Source: Paralichthys olivaceus
Lineage: Eukaryota > Chordata > Actinopteri > Pleuronectiformes > Paralichthyidae
Reading direction: 5' to 3'
DNA: 64,000 bases
NCBI RefSeq assembly: GCF_024713975.1
Contig: NC_091108.1
Location: 6,191,001 to 6,255,000, forward strand
Below the pieces are notes generated by a model. The model had not been told where the DNA came from and ran no database searches. It saw nothing but the letters and a program-made list of their open reading frames with translations. The stretch's first letter is position 1; each line of letters opens with the position of its first letter. The position numbers and the translations under genes are program-made. Shown here one piece after another: positions 53,317-64,000 of the stretch.

Positions 53317-53565
53317 CCAGGAATGGTTTGACATTTTGGGAAACACACTTCCTCTCTTCACAGTCAGACTGGCTGTAGTGAAGAGGATCTGCCCACCAGC
53401 ACCAGTGACTGAAACAGTCAGTAACTTAACCAGAAGCCAGAATGTGACTGTAAAGTTGTGGGTTTGCTCGGGGTTATGAGCTGTGACTGCTTCTTGACAA
53501 ACAACAGTTGGGAGAAGTGACATTCCAGGAAGTTGTTGTCATGGTGAGGTTGCCAGGCAACCAGC
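53317..53565 (+). repeat. Degraded interspersed repeat
   Basis: 'Tgacattttgggaaacacac', 'aaagttgtgggtttgctcgg' and 'tcatggtgaggttgccaggc' match the start, middle and end of a fish repeat I recognise. The internal part is shortened and diverged. Confidence 0.6.
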
Positions 53566-54104
53566 AGAAATGCAAAACATAAGTAAATGGGAGAAGAATA
53601 GACTGTTCCTCAAGAATAATCAGCAAAACAATGAATTGATTATTTAATTAATACGCCTTTCTATATCCACCACTGTGATGCAAACAGTGTGTGGCACTGA
53701 TTCACCCAATTAGTTGTGAAGTGGGTCGACCTCTGTCGTGCAGCTCTGGTTTCAGAAAAGTGAACGTACCATTCATCTTCTCCACAGAAATCATTATGGA
53801 TCTATGATCAACAATTATTTTGCAAAATATAACTTTAAAAGTCAAAAGTACAAGCAAGTATACAGAAAACTTTCATGAGAGGAGTTAGCTTGAATTGAGG
53901 TTTAAATTCCACCTCATCAGCAGGAGGGTTGGTACCCAATTTATAATTATTATAATTATAATAATTATTCTGCTATAATTTGGCTTCACAGTATTTCTAT
54001 TATAAACTTGTTGACAATGTATTGAAAAGTTATAACAAACCTCACTCATTGGAAATTTCTGTTTTTCCATAGATGGATGTGCATCAGCCAGGTTCAGGTG
54101 AGAG

Positions 54105-54157
54105 TGATAGATGGATAGATAGATAGATAGATAGATGGATGGATAGATGGATAGATG

Positions 54158-54256
<99 letters not shown>

Positions 54257-54300
54257 GGATAGATGGATAGATGAATAGATGGATAGATAGATGGATAGAC

Positions 54301-54348
<48 letters not shown>

Positions 54349-54403
54349 GGATAGATGGATGGATAGATGGATAGACAGTTAGATACATAGATACATAGAT
54401 AGA
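54105..54403. repeat. (GATA)n/(GATG)n tetranucleotide array
   Basis: About 300 bp of GATA units with interspersed GATG, GACA and GAAT variants, concentrated at both ends. The long YLSI-repeat frame across it is an artefact. Confidence 0.97.
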
Positions 54404-57400
54404 TGCATTGCTAGAAAACAAATGTACCTATATTCCCCGGCCATCTTTCCTGAATTATTCATGTCACAACATTTATATCTGTGCGCAACAAACCTACACT
54501 ATACATAATTCATGAAGAGTTGATGGTCGGCTTCTATTTTGAGGGACAACAGTTTGAGGGGAGGAAAACTCTAGTTGGCATTTCCTTCTCATAAACAAAT
54601 ATTTAGTTTGTCCATTTCTGCCCAGACAATCATTTATGTCCTATTCTTTTCTTTGCATGCAGGTGGACTGACAAAAAAAATGCATTCATCATGTTACACA
54701 TACGACCCTGAAATGAACCATTGAGTTGACCAGAGTTTGAGTGGCCCAGAGACGGATGGTTGAGAAGAGTGTGGTTTGCAGCTGGTTTAGGCTGGTGGCC
54801 CTCTTCTCTCTCCACCAGTTGACTGATTGAGTCTAAAGGAGCAATTTGAAGAGTGGGATTTCATTTTCTTTCCCTTGTCCTCGGTATTGCTTTTTATATG
54901 AGCGAGGCAATAAAGAGAAGAAGGTACACTATAGCCATACATTGACAGGGGTTTGTATTGTAGCGATCTGTAGGGATCCCTCCACTGGTGCTACAGATGA
55001 TAATTATGTTTTGTGGACCGCCGTCTGCTCTCTGCATTATATTTCTATTTTAGAGAGATGATGGAAAATGCAAATGATAAGCAGAGTGGGAGACAAAAAG
55101 TTGTGAGAAAGTGAGTGTGACAGACAGAGAGTGAGTCATTTGAAAGGTCAGCACTGCATAAACCCTCAGTTTGTTTTTGAATTAAATAACCCAATGAACT
55201 TTTTGCATATAGACCTATTTTCTGCTCTAACTGATTTAATGCAGATGTTACCCAAGAGTAAGTGCTAGAGGAAAGCTTCACTCTCAGGAGCATTTTCCTT
55301 TATTTGTGTATTTTCTTATTTGTTCTGCTAAAATCAAGCTGATTATATTTTCAATTCTTAATTTTACGTGGCAGTAGAATGGTGATATTTCGCTGTAGTG
55401 CCATTAATGAACAAGTAGCAGTGAAACAATAACTGCACCTCTGCTATCACCTTGTTGTCCCATCAACATTCATTGTAATTCAAGTCAGCAGTAGGTCACA
55501 GCAAGACCACGAACACAGAGAGAAACCCCACAGTGATTATAAGCTGTTGAACAGAGCTTCTTCTGTTCCCAACATTTTCCTGCTTTAACATCCCCCTCTA
55601 ATAAATCTAGCTTTCTGTATTTTTGCATCAAAAAAGAAAAAGGCCTGCAGCTTTGCAGAGCAGTAATTGCACTAAAAACATTTTAGGAGCTTCCCCTGCC
55701 AGGGCTGTGAGAGCCTGTTTTACCTCTGAATTATAAAGCAGAGGTAATTTTGTTGTTTCATCAGATTAATTTGAGTTTGTCGTGTTAGGGGAGCCTGTGG
55801 GAGAACTCTCTGTGGAGTAAAGACAAGACTAAGCTGGTTTGCAGTTATTGTGGCACATTCTTTGAGTCACATTGGCCTACATCTGAAATCTGATTGGCCA
55901 AAATCTAGTTCGGGATGTTGCAAGGAGACTTTATAGAGCCAAAGTCATGTCATCATTTCTGGGCTATAGCCTCTCCTGTACTTGCTTCTGTATTTCAATG
56001 CCATTTCTCATGTAATGTTTCTTTAATCAGTCTTTCATTAAAAAATAAATATGTTCCTTTGCTTTCCATATTTTAAAACAAGTCTGAATCCACAACAAAA
56101 TTGAAACCTGAGGGATTTTGCACCACCATGATAAAAAAAACTCTAAATAGAATAAAAACACACAACACAGCCACTCTCTTTGTTCCTTACACAGTCATAT
56201 TCAAACAAACAGCAGTTCAGTTTTCCATTACACTCAACCCTAACATCAATATCTGAATGAAATGCTGTGGTATAAACCCTCCTCTATTTTAGCAGATCCA
56301 GAGTTGAAAACCAAAGCACATGTTTTCAAAAATATTCCTCAAATATGGTGTCTGTCATTTTAGGTGTTTCTTATCAAAGTGATGTATGTTCCTGCTGTTA
56401 AAAGTGGGTGAGATGTGACCAAAACAAGATTTCAGTGCCCATATGCAGGGTATGTTTTTCAGTGGGAGACACATCATCTATCTTCATATACAGTCTAATA
56501 TACAGTCTGTGGTATGAACCCTCTTGTCAGTGTTGCAGCCGCAGCCGGGCAGCAGGCTCCTGAGAGAAGTCAGGCAGGGGAATGAAAGGAGGATTGTTGA
56601 ATAAATGACGTGGTGAGTGAAGAGAAGTTAAATCTAGTCTGTAAGGACTGCAGCCTCTCAAATGGCAGACTTTTTTATGTGCCGTACACTCAGATGAACT
56701 TCCCTCCTCCCCTGTGTGTGTCGGCTTGTGAGTATGTGCCATATTGCTTTTTGAAATGAGCCATTCATCCTTCTGAGGGGGTTTGTGTCATTGTTCTCAA
56801 AGGTGCAGTTTGTGACACTAGAGGGGAGGATGACAGGGTTTCATTCATGAGACATGCACCACTGTCCTGTTCTCTCCACTGTTCTGTACAATATCATAGT
56901 CCAAACCCACCTGGGCAACAGGGACAGAGTCCCTCAGGGGTCAAGCGACTGGATAATCAATGGGCTGGATGATATTTGTGTGTCTCATCATAATTTACGT
57001 TTGTCTTGTCTGCTTTGTTTATTTTCCACAAGATTACACTGACCAGATACTGTGAGGTCCAGATGTTTGGTGATGGTTTTGTAGTTGCTTGAGTCTGTTG
57101 CAGCATTTCTTGATGGGAGCATTGTGTTAGTTGGTCCATCTGAGGTTCATCTCGGCGTGGGTGACTTCAGTGGATGTGTAATGGCTGAATTGGGTGCAGA
57201 ACAGATACATAGCTCAGTGTGGACATGGATAAGTATAAGTCAATAAAATCTTGTCTTGGCTTTCAAGAGCATTTTGGAAGGCCTTGAGATGTGATTGAAC
57301 GAAACAGAAACAATTAAGAGAATTGTTGGTTGAGAATTGTCTTTTGTCAAGCTGCTGTTTCAAAGGTCAAGAATGAATCCTGTGTTACTCTTCTATGTTT

Positions 57401-60195
57401 CAGCTCTGAAGCTGCCAGAGCAGCAGAATTAACTAAACAGGCGGTTACATCCCTCAACAATCACTCTTTCCTCGCATAAACCCCCATAACAAGAAAGATA
57501 TTGATGGTTGTCTGCTGATCTGATCAATGTTGGCTGGCCTCGACTTTAATTCATTAACCACATGGCGTTCGGTCTTTCAGATGCAATCTAGCCTTGAATA
57601 ACATTGAGCTGCCCTGACAAGGCTTTGTCATCAATCTGTCCCATCTCGGCTGCTCTGCCAGCAGAGAACAGACCCATGGGTAAACCTGGAGACGTCTGCC
57701 GTACATCAGGGCTGACTCACACCGAGATGAGCGAGGATAGGGAAACGGAGACGGAGTGGGGACGATGCAAAGCTGTGGTTTATGTTGATATTTACACAAA
57801 GATTCAGTGGGCAGAGGGAGAAGAGACGAGAGACGAGAGACAAGGAGACAGAGGCAGACAAACACACATGGACAGATGGAGACTTAGAGGTAGACTGACA
57901 GGGGAGTGAAAGAGGAAAATACGGGAAGGAGAATGACAGATGCACAGACAAACAGACTGTGGGAGTTGAGGGTTGAAGAAGTCAGAGGCATCCCTGGGGT
58001 GTTGATGGATCGCAATAATCAAAAAAAACCCCACTGAACTCCATTTTTGTTATTCAGCCGGCTCTCCTCCGGGTCTGTGGACAGCCATTTCAGCTGACTC
58101 GCTACAAGCACATCTCCTCGCCAAGTCTTGGCCTTGGAGCCTGAGAGGGAGACCTGGATGCTTTGGGAGTTTACTCGCTTGTGTTAGCGAGCACGGCGAA
58201 GAATTCTGCTGACCGTGGCTCAGTGTGGCCTCGCACACTGCACCGTCAGAGAGCAGTCGGGTTATCATTACCTCCAATTAAACCTACAGTCGATGAATGG
58301 AAATGAGTGAAGAAGCACAGAGCTGGTGAATAAGCTGAATGAAATTAGCTCATCTATACATTCATTACGCCCTCTGCTCAGCGGTGCCACACTGTTGCAC
58401 CACTCAGGTCCGTATGGCACGTTTTGAATTCAGTGCACGGAGACCGTCTGCAGTCTGTTTCATCAAAAGTTTAAAATAAGAAGCCACAGCACAAGAAACT
58501 CTTGTTTCAAAGTGAAGTTTTCAAATAATCACTCTCTTCGTGTAACTTGGAGAAGTGGCTACATTTTACACCGTTTGGATCCCAGTTGATAAAATCTGCA
58601 AATATAGAAGATGTTCATCACAGAGTGCAAACACTGTCTTTGCAGTGCTGTTGCATTGGATATGCTGCTTGTTGAGTGAGCCGCAGTCGACAGCAGAGTG
58701 CTTGTTTGCTGACAGAGCTGCAGTGGAGAAATAGCTTGTAAATTCACAAACTAGCTGTTATATACATACATCTAAATTCATACACAATTTAAAGTTTAAA
58801 GTTAAGTCAAATGTTTCAAACCTCGGAAGAGCTGTTGTCATATCACTGAAAGGAAATGTTCCCATAGCAGCACATAGACATCAAACCAGTCTTTTAGAAT
58901 CTGAAACAAACTAAAAAGAAATATCAGATGGCGTCATCCTTTGGATACTAATGTTTTTTGTGTTCAAAGGCAGCGATACTGTCAAAGTGCGTCTTTGCCT
59001 CTGGGTTCATTAACATTTTCTCACTTCACTGGAACAACTTTATTGATACTTTTCAAAATCCACATGCGTCACACAGCAAACTCTTAGGCTACAGACTTTT
59101 GTTAAAAAGAAAAGCACAAGTTGAAGTGGAGTGCAGATTGTATAACTTCATCTCACCACTTATTACAGTGGGAGCATTTCTCTGCTTTTTAAAGCGTGTT
59201 TTATGGCCATTTCTCACTTTTGCATTTTGTGCTCAAAGCATTTTAAAAGTATGTGAGGAGGACCCCTGCGTACTCAGAGCCCTGTGGAGTTTATTGATAT
59301 TGGCCATATTATGGATGGAAAAGCAGCTACGCACTCTCACACGCACTGCTGAGCATTTACTTTGAAGCCTGTGTTGCCCAGAATATTCCTCTCAGTCTGA
59401 ATTTCTCATACATGTTTAAGTTCTTTGCTCTTGCTGTTGGATGGAAGCAGACTTCATAGGTCAGTCTCTTTACATCTCTCTGACCCAAATACTCTCAGAC
59501 TGCTGTCAGATACATCGAGCATTTATGCTGATCACATACATGTAGTGATGCCTTTAAGGCGAGACACCTCTCATAATGTTGCACATAGCTGATTCTACTG
59601 TGTGAGAACAGAACACTGTGAAAGCATTGGCTTGTTTTGTTTGTACAAGAAAATAAATGAGCTGGGAAAATGTGTTCCCACAGCAGGATTATACTCAGTA
59701 CAAGCAGAAGGTATAGACAACCTGTACTGTAGTCCCATGTTCCTCTCTTCAGCATTCTGAATTCCACAACACACTTACTGAAGGTCAGTAGTGTGCTGCA
59801 GTGAGTAGAGAGGAGAGCAGAAAGTAGATGACAAATCCTTTGTCTGTGAAAGCAGCACACCATCGTCTTTGTGAGACAAGGATAACTGGCAAAGCCATTT
59901 TGCCATCTTCGATTCAATGGCAGCAGCCTTGGACTCCCAGTGTGTTTCTTGTCTGTTTCAGCAGGATGACTGCCTCTTTTTGTACACACCCATCTTCTCT
60001 GATGAGTTCCAGTGTATTTTCTGTGATATCGCAAATCTTGCACAACAACAAGATAAGTTTGCAGTTTGCAACTTATCAGACAAAAATTAGCTGAGAAAAT
60101 GGTATCCACCTAGCACCACATGAACTCAAAAAATAATGGTTTTGCACTTTTATCTTTAGTATTAATTAAATACCAAGATATACTGTGCTAATTAA

Positions 60196-60345
60196 CACAG
60201 ACTATGAAGATGGATGACAAGTCTCCACTTCCTCCCAGTATCTAGAAATGAAGCCAAAGTATCCCGGATATGAATGGGGCCATTTTGCGCATTTGGAGCC
60301 AAAGTCTGTGCAGTAGCGGTCAGAGGAAGGAGGGGCTCGACTTCG
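60196..60345 (+). repeat. 5' half of a MITE-like element
   Basis: 'Agactatgaagatggatgac', 'cacttcctcccagtatctag', 'gtatcccggatatgaatggg' and 'catttggagccaaagtctgt' correspond in order to the left part of the element at 61336-61612. The right end is not found. Confidence 0.6.
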
Positions 60346-61335
60346 TACATAAATCTTCTTACCTAACCCTTGGAAACAAAGCAAATATGGTACTCACATT
60401 TATCTGCCATCACGTCTATAACTCACATATATAGAAAGTGCAACAGCAAAGTTTCACTCACACGTCTTTGCAGAATAAAGGCTTGGTGACGTGCAGTGAT
60501 GACTCACAGGATTATGATTGTCCACCGTTCGTTAAAGATACATTACTTATGCAGGAAAAATGCTCTCAGAATGATCAAGCTAGCAAACTGTCGCTCAGCA
60601 ATTTTGCCATGAAACTTCACCAGGTGCTTGAAGGCCAGTTCTTTAAGCTTCTGTGCAAAATGTTGGCTGTAGCTTTGCATTCAATAAATAGATGTGAGAG
60701 TGGTATCGATCTTCTCTTCTAAGTTTTGGCAAGAAAATGAATAAGCATTTCCTAAAATCTCAAATGACTCTTTCAACTATTCACATCAGCAACAACACTG
60801 TATGACGTGAAAACCTCCCGCTCCCCATCAGTCCTACACAGAGACACATCGACAGATTTCCTAATGTACTCTCTGTGCTGCTGCTTGCACAATTCTTTTC
60901 TCTCACACAATCATTTTTATCTCTCCAGGTTGCTTATTATTTACTTCTTTTTTTTTAAATCAATGCACCGCGGTTCCTTGGGGTATACTGCCATGTAAAA
61001 AACCCTGGAAAATTGCAGAGCTGATCATTATCACTGTAGTAGGGCTTTTTATCATGGCGTTTACATGCTTTTTATTTTTTGGAGCTGGCCGGTCTGCAGC
61101 TCAGAGGCAGACCTAATGACACACATGCTTGGCAGATGTCAAGGTTAGAATGTGCTTGGAGGAATTCACTTTCTCTTTAACAGGCTGTACAGAACATTCC
61201 TCTCAGTAGACAGGAAGAAACTGGCATGTGTGTCAGGCAGGGTTCATGTTTTTTGAGCAGATATGGAATATAAGAAATGAGAACATGCATCAGAAGGCGT
61301 GTGGCACCGTGAAACTTTCCCTGCATGTGTTTGCA

Positions 61336-61612
61336 CCATAGACTTTACATGACGATGGACAACGCACTTCCTCCCACTATCCACTTAATAAAATATCCCG
61401 GGCACAAATACTGCCGTCTTGCACATTGGAGCCAGATTGTGTAGAGTAATGATCGGAGGATGGAGCAAGGTCTCTTCGATCTCACCTGTCAGTCATTACA
61501 TTTCACCTTGTTGTTAAAGCGTCAAACAGAAAATTACGATCGGCCACTAGGTAGCGATCGAGAGGCTTCACTTCAGCTGATGTCATGTTGTCCATCTTTT
61601 AAACAATCAGTG
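61336..61612 (+). mobile_element. MITE-like element with imperfect terminal inverted repeats
   Basis: The left end reads CATAGACTTTACATGACGAT then GGAC. The right end reads GTCCATCTTTTAAACAATCA then GTG, roughly its reverse complement. Length is about 277 bp with no coding capacity. The element family, with ends like CATAGACTGTATATAA, is frequent in fish genomes as I know them. Possible isolated ends lie at about 2548 and 56489. Confidence 0.6.
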
Positions 61613-64000
61613 TAGTTTTCTTCAAGTTTTGAGGTTGGGTAAAAGAAAGAAAAACCTGGTTCTCTGGGTTTATGGTTGACAAAGTAAACAGATTCATGAA
61701 TTTTGATTTGACTCGCTGATCTCTCGCTCTCGCTCAGATTGGAGGCAGCTGCCAGCTATGAAGATGATCATTTTCAAGTTTCAAGTTAAGACGCAGCGCT
61801 GCTCCCTGTTGAAACTCATAAAAGACATGTGCCTGTCTTTTCACAGGCAACATGTGGGACAGAAGCACCAACAGGGAACGAGAAAAGGTAGATTTCTTGT
61901 CTGAAGATGTGAGTGCTATGAGAAGAAAAATATGGGTTGCTGTCTTATTTCAGTGAAGTCATATTCTCAGATTTTCGATGCACTCAATATTTGGTGATTT
62001 CAAGAAAATGTCTTGAGTTATCAATGATCATTTTGGAACAGTTCGATGTATTTGGGGAAAACTGAATTATAGTGAAGATGCTGTGAGTGACATTTTCAGA
62101 TTTATGCCACCACGGAAGCTTCAGCTACTATTTGACAGTAACAACTCTTCAGCAGAGCAGCTCTCCCATTAGTGCAAGGACTACCATTACCTCAGTTACT
62201 CTTATTTGCACAAAGTGGTCCTCACAACTCGTTTGAAGGAGATTGGCTTTGAATATTTGAGTATGTTTCCACCTCATGTCTTTATGCAGGTTGACTTGTG
62301 TTCATTTCATTCTTTTTTATTATTATTTTGCTGTTGTTTGACATTAATACTTGCAAAACACGCACCAACTCTCTTAGCAAAGCTCTGTCTTTGTGATGAA
62401 GAACCACCAGTGGGCAAGATACTGCAAAAATTAGCCGCCTGTTGCTTGCTGAAAACAGACACACATGCACACACACACCCACATTAATCTGCAGCAACAT
62501 TCAGAATGGAAAACTATCAAAATTGTGCCCTTCGAGTGCTCAATATATGCAACAAATACACCTGCAAATCACTAAGAATTCTTATCCTCAGCCAACCCTG
62601 CTCTGCTTCTAGTTGTAACTGATGATTTATTAATATGTTCTCACTAATAACCCTCACAATCATGCCCTGTATCTTATGGCCTGCGAGGGGAAAGATTCAG
62701 TCACACTCTGTCCACCCCTCACACCCTGCAGCCGCTCGGGGGTCACCGTCAGGTCAGTCCAACAGAACCTGTTCAATAATTCAGGCGTCGGACCGGAGGG
62801 CTGGGACCCGCATGCCACACACAATGAGGAAGCACCAGCACACGACACTAAACTCCAGCCAGGCACTCAGCTCATCATCAGCTGCCAATGGGTAATGAAC
62901 CGAAATGACCTGACATGAGCAGAGAGGGATAAATTAAGTGCGGTGGGACTACAGGGCATACACAAAGGAGATCTAGTTTAAGATGACTCCTTAATCCTTA
63001 TCAAATGTTTATATTCTGCTGCATCATTTAAAGGACAACTTTGACATTCTCGCCTCCCATTGCTATTTTTTCCTCTAACACGCATCCTTAATGTCACGGA
63101 ACAAAGAAACACTGGATAATTTAAACCATTATATACAGTTTAGATTTATGTTATCGCCACAAGTTTCAATTATTTCATCTTCATTCCAGAGAAATTATGT
63201 GTCCTCTGTCATTTTGGCGAAGGACAGGACTAAATGTGAAAATACTCATTAAACTTGGCTGCTGTTGCTATGGTGAAGAAACCCGTCAGAGACAGAGCAA
63301 TCAAGAGTTGGCAGCTGATTAAAAATGCACTTTAATATTTTTTGTCAATGATATTTTATCAATCTTTTTAACTGTCACATGTCAGGTGACAAATTCTGGC
63401 TGCGTCATACAATTTGATTATTGAAGAAATGCACCATGGGAGTTCATTCTCACTGGAAATGTTTCAGAACCTTCCTCTGCAGTGAGTATTCCGAGTGAGC
63501 ATGAAGATGCATGGAGAGGTTTTGACAACTTGTGAATTTTAAATCCCCACAGGAAGCTTAATAATCACCTCATGAGCCAAAACCAAGAGCGGAGGGAAAC
63601 GAGCGAGTGCATCAAACTTCTCCATCGGCCAAATTAATCAGGAGCCTGAGAGGACTCTTCAGAGCGCAGGCTAGCATCAGTTCTAATGACTGTGAGTCGG
63701 AGCACAGTGTGTCCCTAATTGAACTTTAAACACTCGAGGAAGACAAGGAGAGAGAGGGTACACAAATATCATGGTGTACCCATCTCTCCTCACGCAGCAG
63801 AGGGGAGGTTCACACTGAACGAAGAGACGACCTCCTGATGGGGTTAAATGTGCAGAATTAGAACAGGAGTCAATGCAAATCCTCAGCGTCTGCGCTCCAC
63901 GTTTCTGTTTTTAGAGCAGATACAATGTTTAGAGTCTATTCTTACAGAATGGGCATTATCTGGGAGCGAGTAACCATTGTGCAGTGAGACTCTGCTTTGT

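Larger units (their letters stand above)
50200..64000. other. 13.8 kb without a recognisable gene
   Basis: No spliced or single-exon gene was recognised on either strand. Contents that could be named are listed separately: repeat copies at 50455-50650, 51915-52222, 53317-53565, 60196-60345 and 61336-61612, and a tetranucleotide array at 54105-54403. Moderately GC-rich, complex stretches at about 58020-58280, 62660-62960 and 63540-63860 could be conserved noncoding sequence. The longest frame (59495-60109, -) has no recognisable domain. Confidence 0.5.

Overview
The window is nuclear genomic DNA of a ray-finned fish, most likely a percomorph teleost (the rank is inferred). The evidence is compact genes with short GT-AG introns, many (CA)n and (GATA)n microsatellites, several short interspersed repeat families that I recognise as common in teleosts, and an actinodin gene, a fin-ray protein family absent from tetrapods. 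Seven protein-coding genes can be built exon by exon. In each model the exon lengths sum to an intact reading frame.

Layout. 633-4379 (+): the last six coding exons of NAD kinase (nadk); the gene starts outside the window. 7856-13565 (-): complete sec62 in eight exons, with a 2.2 kb 3'UTR reaching about 5590. 14642-18587 (-): samd7, a photoreceptor SAM-domain repressor, in eight coding exons. The samd7-sec62 head-to-tail order matches the vertebrate SAMD7-SEC62 neighbourhood. 18588-26160: a 7.5 kb gene-free interval with a cluster of OTX/CRX-type TAATCC sites on the samd7 side. 26333-35564: three apolipoprotein D genes in + / - / + order. The first two are close paralogs with a shared promoter module; the third is the most like mammalian ApoD. 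36999-40750 (+): cops9, the 57-residue ninth subunit of the COP9 signalosome. 45216-49731 (+): an actinodin gene (523 aa). 50190-64000: no gene found; microsatellites and degraded repeats.

The genes are unrelated housekeeping, retinal, secreted-lipocalin and fin-matrix genes and do not form one pathway. Local functional groupings are the ApoD cluster and the samd7-sec62 conserved linkage.

The most useful observations are: (i) a promoter module shared by apod1 and apod2 but not seen at apod3, containing in apod1 a perfect 9-bp inverted repeat; (ii) an actinodin in which all 20 cysteines fall in ten CX6-7C pairs, with a possible furin site; (iii) a TAATCC cluster upstream of samd7; (iv) an in-frame upstream ATG and an inverted repeat at the cops9 promoter; (v) a long Lys-Glu expansion in Sec62. 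I found no sign of a wholly new biological system.
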